A DNA stretch of 64,000 bases, taken from positions 1 to 64,000 of the forward strand of contig NZ_QOLD01000073.1 in assembly GCF_003333305.1 (NCBI RefSeq), read 5' to 3'. The stretch's first letter is position 1; each line of letters starts with the position of its first letter. The DNA comes from Candidatus Colwellia aromaticivorans. GTDB lineage: Bacteria; Pseudomonadota; Gammaproteobacteria; Enterobacterales; Alteromonadaceae. The notes beneath the pieces were generated by a model, which searched no databases, was not told the DNA's origin, and saw only the letters and a program-made list of their open reading frames with translations. Positions 49,156 to 58,571 of the stretch are shown here, in pieces. The translations under genes and the position numbers were made by a program.

Positions 49156-49527
49156 ATGGATAAAGTTTTTATCAAAGGTTTGCATATTCAAACAACTATT
49201 GGTTTTTTTCAATGGGAAAAAGAAATCAAACAAACCTTAGTTATCGATGTTGCTATGGCATGGGATACTGCCAAAGCAGCAGAAAATGATGAATTAGCAA
49301 AAACGTTAGATTATGCTGAGATATCTATCGCGATAGAAACCTTCGCCAATGACAACCCTGTTGACTTAATAGAAACATTAGCAGAGCGTATGGCCGTATT
49401 TTTAATGTCTCAGTTTCATATCCCTTGGTTACAATTAACCATAGGAAAACCCGGCGCTGTACATAATGCTGCAACTGTAGGTGTTGAAATTGAACGTGGT
49501 CAACTAAACCCAAACAAGTCAAGTTAA
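49156..49527 (+). CDS. folB: Dihydroneopterin aldolase
   Basis: A 123-residue enzyme of folate synthesis that cleaves dihydroneopterin to 6-hydroxymethyl-dihydropterin. Family motifs include IGFFQWEKEIKQTLVIDV, the catalytic Tyr in LDYAEIS, and LTIGKPGAV with the catalytic Lys. Its stop overlaps the folK start by one base (TAATG). Confidence 0.97.
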   Translation: MDKVFIKGLHIQTTIGFFQWEKEIKQTLVIDVAMAWDTAKAAENDELAKTLDYAEISIAIETFANDNPVDLIETLAERMAVFLMSQFHIPWLQLTIGKPGAVHNAATVGVEIERGQLNPNKSS

Positions 49528-50024
49528 TGGCTAATATTTATATTTCATTAGGCAGTAACGTCGAACGTGAATATCATGTTCAAAAGGGGCTTAACGCGCT
49601 CGCTGTTGCCTTCGACTTACCTTTTGAACAACTAAAGCTTTCATCATTATTTGAAAGTGAGGCGGTTGGTTTTAGTGGTAACGCTTTTTTAAATATGGTT
49701 ATAGGGATTAAAACATCACTGAGTGTTGAGCAAGTCGCCATAAAATTGCGTGATATTGAATTTAATTATGGCCGTACAAACGACGCCAAAAAATTTAGTC
49801 CACGCACTTTAGATCTCGATTTATTGCTTTATGATGATTTAATTATCGATTCGCCTGCACAATTGCCTCGTAATGAAATAAACAGAAATGCCTTTGTTTT
49901 ATGGCCATTAAGTGAAGTAGCACCGCAAGTTGTCCATCCCATAATAAAGCAAAACTATTATACGCTTTGGCAAAACTATGACAAAAATTACCAACAACTA
50001 AAAATAGTCGCTAATTGTTGGTAA
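49527..50024 (+). CDS. folK: 6-hydroxymethyl-7,8-dihydropterin pyrophosphokinase
   Basis: A 165-residue enzyme that pyrophosphorylates the folB product, the next folate step. Motifs: ISLGSNVEREYHVQ at the N-terminus, FLNMVIGIKT, and the metal/substrate motif SPRTLDLDLLLYDD. Coupled to folB by overlap. Confidence 0.97.
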   Translation: MANIYISLGSNVEREYHVQKGLNALAVAFDLPFEQLKLSSLFESEAVGFSGNAFLNMVIGIKTSLSVEQVAIKLRDIEFNYGRTNDAKKFSPRTLDLDLLLYDDLIIDSPAQLPRNEINRNAFVLWPLSEVAPQVVHPIIKQNYYTLWQNYDKNYQQLKIVANCW

Positions 50025-50125
50025 CGAAAGAAAAGCGTCAAGTTACGAGCAGCGAGTTAGATAGTTTCAAAGTAACCCATTATCATGGCAAGCACTTGGT
50101 AGCTTGAAATTTTATTTTTCGTGAC

Positions 50126-50311
50126 TTGGACAATAAAGAACTGCAGATATTATTAAATTACATGACTATACAGTTAACTCAGGATGTAACTGTAGACGTC
50201 ACCTTCGAAGTCTCTGATCGAAGATCTATTGTGCTTAATACACTAGATCCCCGATTAAGAAATCACGGGGATGATGCTCCTGAACCATCTATCATAGATA
50301 CGTTAAATTAA
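50126..50311 (+). CDS. Small hypothetical ORF upstream of uppP
   Basis: 61 codons from a TTG, or 49 from the ATG at codon 13. Composition is protein-like ([19 protein letters not shown]; then [15 protein letters not shown]) and the frame ends 20 bases before uppP. No clear ribosome-binding site was seen. I do not recognise it; treat as possible. Confidence 0.35.
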   Translation: MDNKELQILLNYMTIQLTQDVTVDVTFEVSDRRSIVLNTLDPRLRNHGDDAPEPSIIDTLN

Positions 50312-50330
50312 AGGACGAGAACAAGAATTT

Positions 50331-51152
50331 ATGTCTACATTAGAAATCATTATTTTAGCATTGCTACAAGGTTTAACAGAGTTTTTACCTATTTCAAGCT
50401 CTGCTCATTTGATATTACCTTCACAAATATTGGGCTGGCAAGATCAAGGGCTAGCTTTCGATGTTGCTGTACATGTAGGCACTTTATTAGCGGTAATGTC
50501 CTATTTTAGAAAAGAATTAGGTGTTATGTCGGTAGCTTGGCTTGGCACAATCAATATTGGCCCAGAAAAAAACAAACACTCTTTTGATGGTAAATTAGCT
50601 TGGTGGATTCTTTTTGCTACCATTCCTGCTGGTTTATTTGGTTTATTAGGTAAAGACTTTATTGAAGAACACTTACGCTCAGCCTTAGTGATTGCCGCAA
50701 CAACATTATTGTTTGGGTTTTTATTAGGCTATGCTGATATCAAAGCAGGCCACAGAAAAGAACATAAGCCACTGGACAAACTTGGACTTAAAGGCGCTAT
50801 GCTCATTGGCTTAGCACAGGCAATAGCATTAATACCAGGCACTTCTCGTTCTGGCATCACCATGACTATTGGCTTAATGTTAGGCTTAAGCCGAGATAAC
50901 GCCGCACGCTTTTCTTTTTTATTATCTATCCCTGCTATTGCGATGGCGGGCAGTTACTTAACGCTCAAGTTAGTATTATCTACAGAAGCAGTTGACTGGC
51001 AAGCGATTGGGCTTGGTAGCTTAATCGCCTTTGTTAGTGCCTATGCCTGTATTCATTATTTTCTTATTCTGTTAAATAAACTAGGCATGATGCCTTTTGT
51101 TATTTATCGTTTAATCTTAGGTGCTGGCTTACTATGGTTTGTATTAGCTTAG
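50331..51152 (+). CDS. uppP: Undecaprenyl-diphosphatase UppP (BacA)
   Basis: A 273-residue membrane phosphatase that regenerates undecaprenyl phosphate, the lipid carrier for cell-wall synthesis, and contributes bacitracin tolerance. Signature [17 protein letters not shown] near the N-terminus and the [20 protein letters not shown] loop carry the catalytic residues. About eight spans. Length equals E. coli BacA. Confidence 0.98.
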   Translation: MSTLEIIILALLQGLTEFLPISSSAHLILPSQILGWQDQGLAFDVAVHVGTLLAVMSYFRKELGVMSVAWLGTINIGPEKNKHSFDGKLAWWILFATIPAGLFGLLGKDFIEEHLRSALVIAATTLLFGFLLGYADIKAGHRKEHKPLDKLGLKGAMLIGLAQAIALIPGTSRSGITMTIGLMLGLSRDNAARFSFLLSIPAIAMAGSYLTLKLVLSTEAVDWQAIGLGSLIAFVSAYACIHYFLILLNKLGMMPFVIYRLILGAGLLWFVLA

Positions 51153-51192
51153 CTGTACCAATATTAGAAAAACTTCTTATTCTGGACATAAA

Positions 51193-52047
51193 ATGAATTC
51201 AAATATGATTGCAATTAATTTAGAAAATTTCCAACAAGTGGTATTAGAAGAATCAAAAAACAAACTTGTTTTAATCGCATTCTGGGCAGATCAAGTACCA
51301 GAAAGCATTCAATTAAGAGATGCACTATCAGCAAAGGTACAGCCTTTTGGTGAACAAATGCTGATGGCATCTCTTGACTGTCAAAGCCAACAACAAATAG
51401 CACAGCAATTTGCTATTCAAGGTTTACCAACGGCTATTTTAGTGAAAGATGGGCAACCACTTGATGGTATTTCAGGGCCACAAACCGATGAAAGTATTGC
51501 CACCTTTTTAGATAAACATTTACCTAAAGCTCAAGATCTATTACTAGCTCAAGCACAAACTGCATTAACGGAGAATAAGTTAGCCGAAGCGCAAAATGCG
51601 ATAAATCAAGCTTATCAACTTGATGCTGAACGCGCCGATATTAAACTCGTGTTAATTGATGTTTACATTCAAACAGGAAATACCGACGAAGCACAAGGGC
51701 TACTAGAAACGATAATGATGGTAGATCAAGATAGTTACTACCAAGCATTAGTCGCTAAACTTGAACTTGCCAACCAAGCAGCTAATTCGCCAGAAATTCA
51801 AGCATTAGAAGCGCAACTTGCCAGCAAACCTGATGATATAGAAATTAAACATCAATTAGCGGCACAATACAGCCAAGTCAATCGTCAAGAAGAAGCATTA
51901 ACCTTGTTATTTCGCTTAGTGCAAAGTGGCGACCCCGAAACAAAAGACAAAAGCAAAGAGCTGTTTTTAGATGTATTAAAAGCGCTACCTGATGGTGATG
52001 TTATTGCGACTAAATTTCGCCGCAAATTGTATACGCTTTTGTACTAA
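51193..52047 (+). CDS. cnoX: Thioredoxin-like chaperone CnoX (YbbN)
   Basis: A 284-residue protein with an N-terminal thioredoxin fold and C-terminal TPR-like helices (LLLAQAQTALTENKLAEAQN onward). Where thioredoxin has WCGPC this has WADQVPES (31-38), lacking both cysteines, as in CnoX, which acts as a holdase handing clients to GroEL/DnaK. FRRKLYTLLY at the end is the conserved tail of the family. Confidence 0.93.
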   Translation: MNSNMIAINLENFQQVVLEESKNKLVLIAFWADQVPESIQLRDALSAKVQPFGEQMLMASLDCQSQQQIAQQFAIQGLPTAILVKDGQPLDGISGPQTDESIATFLDKHLPKAQDLLLAQAQTALTENKLAEAQNAINQAYQLDAERADIKLVLIDVYIQTGNTDEAQGLLETIMMVDQDSYYQALVAKLELANQAANSPEIQALEAQLASKPDDIEIKHQLAAQYSQVNRQEEALTLLFRLVQSGDPETKDKSKELFLDVLKALPDGDVIATKFRRKLYTLLY

Positions 52048-52050
52048 CAC

Positions 52051-52425
52051 TTCGACGGCTACACGTTCAGGATGAACGGAGTGTTTACCGCTTGACCTTC
52101 CTTCGACTGCTACGCGCTCAGGATGAACGAAGTGTTTACCGCTTGCCCTTCCTTCGACTGCTACGCGCTCAGGATGAACGGAGTGTTTACCGCTTGACCT
52201 TCCTTCGACGGCTACGCGCTCAGGATGAACGGAGTGTTTACCGCTTGTCCTTCCTTCGACTGCTACGCGCTCAGGATGAACGGAGTGTTTACCGCTTGCC
52301 CTTCCTTCGACTGCTACGCGCTCAGGATGAACGGAGTGTTTACCGCTTGCCCTTCCTTCGACTGCTACGCGCTCAGGATGAACGGAGTGTTTACCGCTTG
52401 CCCTGAGCTTGTCGAAGGGTCGAAA
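52051..52425. repeat. Seven-unit 51-bp REP-like tandem array
   Basis: Units of 51 bases begin TTCGACTGCTACGCGCTCAG at 52051, 52102, 52153, 52204, 52255, 52306 and 52357. The first is the most diverged; later ones differ at one to three bases. The array closes with CCTGAGCTTGTCGAAGGG, the inverted form. Because 51 is divisible by three, frames stay open (17-residue repeats), but I consider these artefacts. Lies between cnoX and the convergent zapE. Confidence 0.92.
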
Positions 52426-52431
52426 CTGGAG

Positions 52432-53547
52432 CTACGGTAAATGCTCACTCGCTAAATAGTCATGCGATTGCATTTCTTGTAGACGGCTCAAACAACGTCT
52501 AAATTCGAACGCTAAATTACCACCCGTATATAATTCTTCCAGTGGATATTCCGCTGACATAATAAGCTTAACATTACGCTCGTAAAACTCATCAACTAAG
52601 GCAATAAAGCGCCGAGTACTGTCATCACTTTCATGTCCCATCTGCTTAACATTAGCCATTAATACCGTGTGGTAGAGTTGACTAATTTCCATATAATCAC
52701 CTTGGCTTCTAGCGCTTTCACATAATACTGAAAAATCAAAATAAACAACACCGTCAGAAACACATACCGTGTTTAATTGGCGATTATTGATTTCAATATC
52801 AACACCTTTTTCACCTGGCTCACAAGAAAGTTGCTTAAAGTAAAGCTGCAAATTTTCACTTGCTTGTTGATCCAGTGGGTAATGAAAAATTTCAGCTTGT
52901 TCTAAGGTACGTAATCGATAATCAACACCACTATCAACATTAATAATGTCAGTGTGCTCATTAATCAACTTGATCGCAGGTAAAAAACGCTCCCGTTGTA
53001 AACCATTGCGATATAGCCCATCAGGAATAATGTTGGAGGTGGCAACTAAGGTAACATTATGTGAAAACAACTCTTCAAATAAAGTACCTAAAATCATAGC
53101 ATCGGTTATATCAGAAACAAAAAATTCATCAAAGCAAATAATTCGAGTTTCGCTGGCAAACTTTTTAGCAATAATTTTTAATGGATCTGACTGACCTGTT
53201 AACCCCTTAAGCTCTTGATGCACTCTATGCATAAAGCGATGAAAATGGACTCTCATTTTATTTTCAAAAGGAAGGCAATCATAAAAAGTGTCAACTAAAT
53301 AGGTTTTTCCTCGTCCTACACCCCCCCAAAAATACAGGCCTTTAATTGGCTTGGATTCTTTTTTTGCATAAACTTTTTTCCAGCGATTCAATACCTTTTT
53401 AAAGCTAGATACTTTAAGCGGCTTAATTTGTAATTCTTCATATAAGCGCTGCAAATGTTTAACTGCATTTTCTTGCGCAGCATCAAAAATAAAATCATCT
53501 TTTGTTAGATCTTGTTTATATCTGTCAATTGGAGAAAGTTTAATCAT
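52432..53547 (-). CDS. zapE: Cell division ATPase ZapE
   Basis: A 371-residue AFG1-like ATPase that associates with the divisome and affects FtsZ ring dynamics. Walker A is GGVGRGKT (75-82); Walker B is IICFDEFFV; the FDEFFVSDITDAM stretch is family-typical. Length matches E. coli (375). The order zapE | zapG-degQ-degS follows E. coli. Confidence 0.96.
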   Translation of the reverse strand: MIKLSPIDRYKQDLTKDDFIFDAAQENAVKHLQRLYEELQIKPLKVSSFKKVLNRWKKVYAKKESKPIKGLYFWGGVGRGKTYLVDTFYDCLPFENKMRVHFHRFMHRVHQELKGLTGQSDPLKIIAKKFASETRIICFDEFFVSDITDAMILGTLFEELFSHNVTLVATSNIIPDGLYRNGLQRERFLPAIKLINEHTDIINVDSGVDYRLRTLEQAEIFHYPLDQQASENLQLYFKQLSCEPGEKGVDIEINNRQLNTVCVSDGVVYFDFSVLCESARSQGDYMEISQLYHTVLMANVKQMGHESDDSTRRFIALVDEFYERNVKLIMSAEYPLEELYTGGNLAFEFRRCLSRLQEMQSHDYLASEHLP

Positions 53548-53723
53548 GTTTATTTGAATATTAGTGGTTTAAAAAAAAAGAAATTACCAACATTTTTTTA
53601 ATATGAGCAAGTTAAAGCTATAAATAAAAACGCTAGCACTATATTATTGTAAACCATAACAGCGTTATGTTTAACATTGAATTATTCATTATTTTTATTT
53701 CTATCTCAATTTAAGGTAATCTT

Positions 53724-54182
53724 ATGACCGTAGTAACCGCATTAGTTGTTTTCATTATCGGCGCCATTGGTGGGTTTATTGCTAATCACTTTTTATCCTC
53801 TTCAAATCAAGAACAACGTAAATTAGCAGAGCAAGCTAATAAAAGTGAGGCAGCATTAAGTCAATATAAACTCGATGTTTCTGACCATCTTGAAAGCTCA
53901 GCAAAATTATTAGAGCAAATGAATAGTACCTGCCAAACTGCAATGAAACAAATGCAAGAAAGCACACAGTTATTAAAACGTGCAACCACGAACGATACTG
54001 ATGCTATGCCTTTTTTCTCACAAGAAACCCAAGAGCAATTAGCGCAAACAGCAGGACTAAGACACCCGAAAAAAGTAAATAAAAAAATTGATGCTGTCAC
54101 AGAAGCACCATTAGATTACTCCAGTAAAGCAAGCGGCCTGTTTGTTGATGAAAAGCACCAACAAACTTCAAGCGCTAAATAA
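53724..54182 (+). CDS. zapG: Envelope/division protein ZapG (YhcB, DUF1043)
   Basis: A 152-residue inner-membrane protein with one N-terminal span (VVTALVVFIIGAIGGFIANH) and a cytoplasmic coiled coil (about 30-90). YhcB/ZapG contributes to cell-shape and division control. The C-terminal part is polar and probably disordered. It is divergent from zapE and upstream of degQ. Confidence 0.92.
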   Translation: MTVVTALVVFIIGAIGGFIANHFLSSSNQEQRKLAEQANKSEAALSQYKLDVSDHLESSAKLLEQMNSTCQTAMKQMQESTQLLKRATTNDTDAMPFFSQETQEQLAQTAGLRHPKKVNKKIDAVTEAPLDYSSKASGLFVDEKHQQTSSAK

Positions 54183-54305
54183 AACTATACCCGAAATTAT
54201 TTACTAGAAATAAAGTGTTACAAATGCCATTAGGGCATTTGTGAACTTAATTTACATGTTTAAGTCTATCTGTTTAACATTTACGTTTTAGGATATCCCT
54301 TTCAT

Positions 54306-55676
54306 ATGAAAAAATCATCTCTTGTTCCGCTGTCTGCTATTCTTAGCGCTGTATTACTTTCTAGCTCATTTGTTATATCAAATGCCCATGCATTTTCAAT
54401 TTCGCCAACAAGTATTGAAAATCAAACTATGCCAAGCCTTGCTCCCATGCTTGAAAAGTCTACGCCTGCTGTCGTCAGTATTGCCGTAAAGGGCACCCAT
54501 AAAGTAAAGCAAGGTATTCCTGATATCTTTCAATTTTTTGGTAAACCTAATCAAAACCCAAACCAAGCACGTCAACGACCTTTTCGCGGTTTAGGCTCAG
54601 GCGTTATCATTGATGCTAAAGAAGGTTATATTGTTACCAATAATCATGTGATAGAACAAGCAGATGAAATTATTATCACTCTTAAAGATGGCCGTCAAAT
54701 AAAAGCAAAAAAAATAGGCTCAGATGCCGATAGCGATATCGCCTTATTACAAATTGATGCTGATAATTTGACCGAAATTGTCATCGCTGATTCGGATAAA
54801 TTACGTGTTGGTGATTTTGCCATAGCTATTGGCAACCCTTTTGGTTTAGGACAAACCGCGACTTCAGGCATTGTTAGTGCATTAGGTCGTAGCGGGTTAG
54901 ATATTGAAAACTATGAAGACTTTATTCAAACTGATGCAGCCATCAACAGTGGTAATTCAGGTGGCGCTTTAGTGAACTTACGTGGTGAGCTCATTGGTAT
55001 TAATACCGCTATTTTAGGTCCTAATGGTGGTAACGTTGGCATTGGTTTTGCCATTCCTAGTAACATGATGCATAACTTAGCCAAACAAATTATTGAATTT
55101 GGTGAAGTCCATCGTGGTGTATTAGGTGTCTCCGGCCGTAGCGTAAATAGCGAAATAGCGAAAGCGATGGAGTTAAAAACGAATCAAGGCGGCTTTATTG
55201 AACAAGTGATGCCTGACTCTGCGGCAGATGAAGCTGGTATCAAGCCTGGTGATGTAATTACTAAGGTCAATGGTAAATCAGTAAAAACCTTTAACGAATT
55301 ACGAGGTAAAATCGGCTCTCTTGGCGCAGGAAAAAAAGTTAAGTTAACTATAATTCGCAATGGCAATGAACAAGAATTTAACGTTAAGTTAAAACAGTCG
55401 CAAACGAATAATGTTGCCGCTGCCAGTATTCACCGCATGTTTGAAGGGGCAAAATTAGAGAATAACAACAAGAATAACGGGGTTATTATTGTCAATGTCG
55501 CAGAGAACTCACCAGCGCAACTTGTTGGCTTACAATCAGGTGATTTGATCACTGCCATAAACCGAACTCGTATCAATAATATAGCAGAGCTACGTAATTA
55601 TCTAAAAGATAAGAACGGGGTTTTTGCCCTCAATATTATTCGTGATAATTATTCACAATACTTGATGGTTAGGTAA
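54306..55676 (+). CDS. degQ: Periplasmic Do/HtrA serine protease DegQ
   Basis: A 456-residue periplasmic protease-chaperone that degrades misfolded envelope proteins. Signal peptide to about residue 28 (SNAHA). Triad His114 (TNNHV), Asp144 (SDIALLQ), Ser218 (NSGNSGG). Two PDZ domains follow (about 260-350 and 370-456). Length and the lack of the long DegP Q-linker favour DegQ, as does the position before degS. Confidence 0.95.
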   Translation: MKKSSLVPLSAILSAVLLSSSFVISNAHAFSISPTSIENQTMPSLAPMLEKSTPAVVSIAVKGTHKVKQGIPDIFQFFGKPNQNPNQARQRPFRGLGSGVIIDAKEGYIVTNNHVIEQADEIIITLKDGRQIKAKKIGSDADSDIALLQIDADNLTEIVIADSDKLRVGDFAIAIGNPFGLGQTATSGIVSALGRSGLDIENYEDFIQTDAAINSGNSGGALVNLRGELIGINTAILGPNGGNVGIGFAIPSNMMHNLAKQIIEFGEVHRGVLGVSGRSVNSEIAKAMELKTNQGGFIEQVMPDSAADEAGIKPGDVITKVNGKSVKTFNELRGKIGSLGAGKKVKLTIIRNGNEQEFNVKLKQSQTNNVAAASIHRMFEGAKLENNNKNNGVIIVNVAENSPAQLVGLQSGDLITAINRTRINNIAELRNYLKDKNGVFALNIIRDNYSQYLMVR

Positions 55677-55734
55677 TATTCATTGGTATTATTTACCTTA
55701 AGACCTACCCTTTAATATGTACTGAAGATTAAAT

Positions 55735-55768
55735 AAAAGGCTGATTTTTTAAATCAGCCTTTTATTTT
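55735..55768 (+). terminator. Terminator between degQ and degS
   Basis: AAAAGGCTGATTT pairs with AAATCAGCCTTTT around three bases, followed by ATTTTT. It separates the two protease genes into different transcripts or attenuates degS. Confidence 0.85.
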
Positions 55769-55836
55769 TAGTCGCTGTTATATTTTGTGTTAAACTCAAA
55801 TAAATCATAAAGTCATGTTCCATTGAGTATTTTCTT

Positions 55837-56895
55837 TTGAAGCTAAAGCCTGCGTTAAAGTATATTATTAACTCGATCAGTTATGGCGTATTATTTGCGG
55901 TTGCCTTGCTATTGTTGGTTCCTAAATTAAATGACAATAGTTTTATAAAGCAATTACTTAATAGGGAAACAAAAGCACCTCAACCACTTTCTTATGCCAA
56001 AGCAGTCAGTTTAGCTAGCCCTGCCGTTGTTAATATTTATTCCGAAGCTATTCAATCAAGTCCAAATTATGGTAGGTCTGCAATCAAAGCAACACGATTA
56101 GGCTCAGGCGTGATAATGGATAGCAATGGTTACATTTTAACTAACATGCATGTTATTCAAAATGCTGATCTTATTAAAGTGTTACTGCAAAGTGGCCGAG
56201 AATATTCCGCAGAGCTAATTGGCTTTGATCAAGCGACTGATTTAGCTGTACTAAAGGTAGATAAAAAGAATTTGCCCGTTATCCCTCAAAACCTGCACCA
56301 ACAATCATTGGTAGGTGATATTGTTTTAGCCATTGGTAACCCTTTTAATTTAGGCCAAACGGTTACTCAGGGTATTATTAGTGCGACAGGGCGCAGTGGT
56401 TTAAGCAATACTAATTACTTAAATTTTTTACAAATGGATGCTGCAATTAATGATGGCAATTCTGGTGGGGCTCTTATTAACAGTAACGGTGTATTGGTAG
56501 GTATTAACTCTCGTAAATTTACTCAATCAAACCCGCAACAAAATATTCAAGGTATTTTTTTTGCTGTACCTTATGAATTGGCAGCAAAAGTTATGCACCA
56601 GTTAATTGAAAATGGCATTGTAATTCGTGGTTGGTTAGGTATATCTGCTGAACGCTACTTAATCGATTTAAAGGGTTTTTTGGTTGAGTCCGTCACAGCC
56701 AACAGTCCAGCTTATAACGGAGATATACGAGTCGGTGATGTGATTTACCAAATTTCAGATCAGCCAATTAGTAGCATTACCCAAGCCTTAGATATCGTTG
56801 CAGAAACAAGACCAAATACGCCATTAATATTCAAGCTTTATCGACAAGGTAAAAGGATTGAAACCACAGTGACCATTGCTGAATTTAAGAACTAG
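55837..56895 (+). CDS. degS: Membrane-anchored serine protease DegS
   Basis: A 352-residue regulatory protease. An N-terminal span (YGVLFAVALLLLVPK) anchors it facing the periplasm; the triad is His105, Asp135 and Ser209 (NDGNSGGA). A single PDZ domain at the end senses unfolded porin tails, then DegS cleaves RseA to release sigma-E. The start is TTG with little ribosome-binding sequence, so it may be slightly misplaced. Confidence 0.95.
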   Translation: MKLKPALKYIINSISYGVLFAVALLLLVPKLNDNSFIKQLLNRETKAPQPLSYAKAVSLASPAVVNIYSEAIQSSPNYGRSAIKATRLGSGVIMDSNGYILTNMHVIQNADLIKVLLQSGREYSAELIGFDQATDLAVLKVDKKNLPVIPQNLHQQSLVGDIVLAIGNPFNLGQTVTQGIISATGRSGLSNTNYLNFLQMDAAINDGNSGGALINSNGVLVGINSRKFTQSNPQQNIQGIFFAVPYELAAKVMHQLIENGIVIRGWLGISAERYLIDLKGFLVESVTANSPAYNGDIRVGDVIYQISDQPISSITQALDIVAETRPNTPLIFKLYRQGKRIETTVTIAEFKN

Positions 56896-56917
56896 AGTCT
56901 GTTGGCATCTGTAAATA

Positions 56918-57184
56918 TATACCCGTGTTACTTCAAAATGCAGGATTCAGCTGGAATTAGAAACGTCTTTAGGCAAGGCATTGATTGAAGATAATAGTTG
57001 TTCTATTGTCGAAATAAATAACGCTGCTTAAAACGTTTCTAAACCAGCCCTACGGGGATGTCTGAGTAAATCATGCTCTTCGTTACATCTGTTTTTAAGG
57101 GAATAACCCTTAATAAAAAAATGCTCCTTGATCATGAATCGCTCTGGCATCCTGAAACACGCATTTTGAGGTATCACGGGTATA
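56918..57184. mobile_element. M2-family MITE-like element, 267 bp
   Basis: Ends TATACCCGTGTTACTTCAA and GAGGTATCACGGGTATA. Inverted relative of the 314-bp copy at 17531: GAAACGTCTTTAGGCAAGGC and TGATTGAAGATAATAG face the same phrases there. Non-coding. It follows degS by 22 bases. Confidence 0.75.
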
Positions 57185-57264
57185 TTACTTGAGCTAAGTT
57201 AGTTTCTTCTACTAGCGACATAAAGTCGTTAGGAAAAATTACTATCTTATTTGTTGTTACTCGC

Positions 57265-57555
57265 TTATTGTTCTGCGTTTTTTCTGATTTCTTCTACACG
57301 ACGTTTATTGCCACATATGGCAGATTGCTTTTCATCTCGATAGTAGCGAATATCAATACAGTCTTGTTGGTATCTACGTTCAAGTTCAGTACGAATTATA
57401 GGCTTGCCTTTGGCATTAATTATTTGACGATGTAATACTTGGCATTGCTGAATTTGCTCTGAGGCTAAAGTAATGTCTTCACAAGCATTATCATTACTTG
57501 AACAGCCAGTTAACACTATAGCAATACCCGCAGCTAGAAAAGAGGTGTAATTCAT
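57265..57555 (-). CDS. Small lipoprotein
   Basis: 96 residues with lipobox VLTGC (Cys18), so lipid anchored. The mature part has four Cys (NACEDI, QQCQVL, QDCIDI, AICGNK), which could make two disulfides in the periplasm, and a charged C-terminus. A family of short alteromonad lipoproteins with this Cys pattern seems likely, but I do not recognise a name. Monocistronic. Confidence 0.78.
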   Translation of the reverse strand: MNYTSFLAAGIAIVLTGCSSNDNACEDITLASEQIQQCQVLHRQIINAKGKPIIRTELERRYQQDCIDIRYYRDEKQSAICGNKRRVEEIRKNAEQ

Positions 57556-57704
57556 GTTATCAATCGCTTAATTATTTTTAATTTAAAGTAAATATTGTCA
57601 ACAGTATATAACAAAGTGCAAAGCGCGGTAGTTTTTTATTAACAAACTTGAATAGAGAAAAAATCCCGTTACAATCTATACCCGTTCCACTTAACGAGAA
57701 TTTC

Positions 57705-58554
57705 ATGTCACTACCTATTGTCGACTATACCGCAAAAAATGCACCACAGTGCTTTGTTCAAAGCCTAAGAGAAACCGGATTTGCCATACTGATAAATCAC
57801 CCAATTGAGCAATCATTAGTTAATTCTATCTATCAAAACTGGCAACTATTCTTCAATAGTGAAGACAAACATCATTTTGTTTTTGACGCAGACAAGCAAG
57901 ATGGTTATTTTTCTTCTAAAATATCAGAAACCGCGAAAAGTCATACACAAAAAGACATAAAAAGACATAAAAGAGTTTTACCATGTTTACCCATGGGGAC
58001 GTATACCCGAAGCCTTAAAAGATGAAATTCTAAATTACTATCAGTTAGCATCTGATCTAGCGGGTGAGTTACTTGATTGGGTTGAAAAATATAGCCCAGA
58101 ACATGTGGCAAAAAACTATTCAGAGGCGCTATCTAATATGATTAAAGATACGCCAAATACTTTATTGCGCGTTTTACATTATCCACCATTGACAGGTAAT
58201 GAAGAAGCGGGCGCAATTAGAGCAGCCGCTCATGAAGATATTAATTTATTAACCATATTACCCGCAGCAAATGAAGCGGGTTTACAAGTAAAATGTCAAG
58301 ATGGTAGTTGGTTAGATGTGCCCAGTGACTTTGGTAATTTAATCATCAATATTGGTGACATGCTACAAGAAGCATCTAATGGCTACTTTCCTTCAACAAC
58401 TCATCGAGTTATTAATCCAAGTGGTGAAGCTAATAGTAGATCGCGTATTTCATTACCGCTTTTTCTCCACCCTCGCAGTGAAGTAAAGTTATCAGAAAAG
58501 CACACCCAAGCCAGTTATTTATTAGAACGTTTACAAGAGCTTGGTGTTAAATAG
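57705..58554 (+). pseudogene. 2OG-Fe(II) oxygenase (isopenicillin N synthase-like), frameshifted
   Basis: The first frame from ATG 57705 reads MSLPIVDYTAKNAPQCFVQS and stops at 58025; the continuation in another frame reads FYHVYPWGRIPEALKDEILN and runs to 58554. Exact duplication of AAAAAGACAT (57949-57958 and 57959-57968) causes the break: removing one copy restores HTQKDIKEFYHVYPWG. The iron ligands lie in the second part (AAHEDINLL, and TTHRVINPS), as does RISLPLF for oxoglutarate. Without frameshift rescue the N-terminal peptide is nonfunctional. Confidence 0.9.
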
Positions 58555-58571
58555 CTGAACTGCGCTTAACG

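Noticed and set aside
52092-52440. Plus-strand frames with 17-residue peptide repeats
   Set aside because: A 51-bp period keeps any frame open; no start signal, and the same DNA unit occurs singly in non-coding places.
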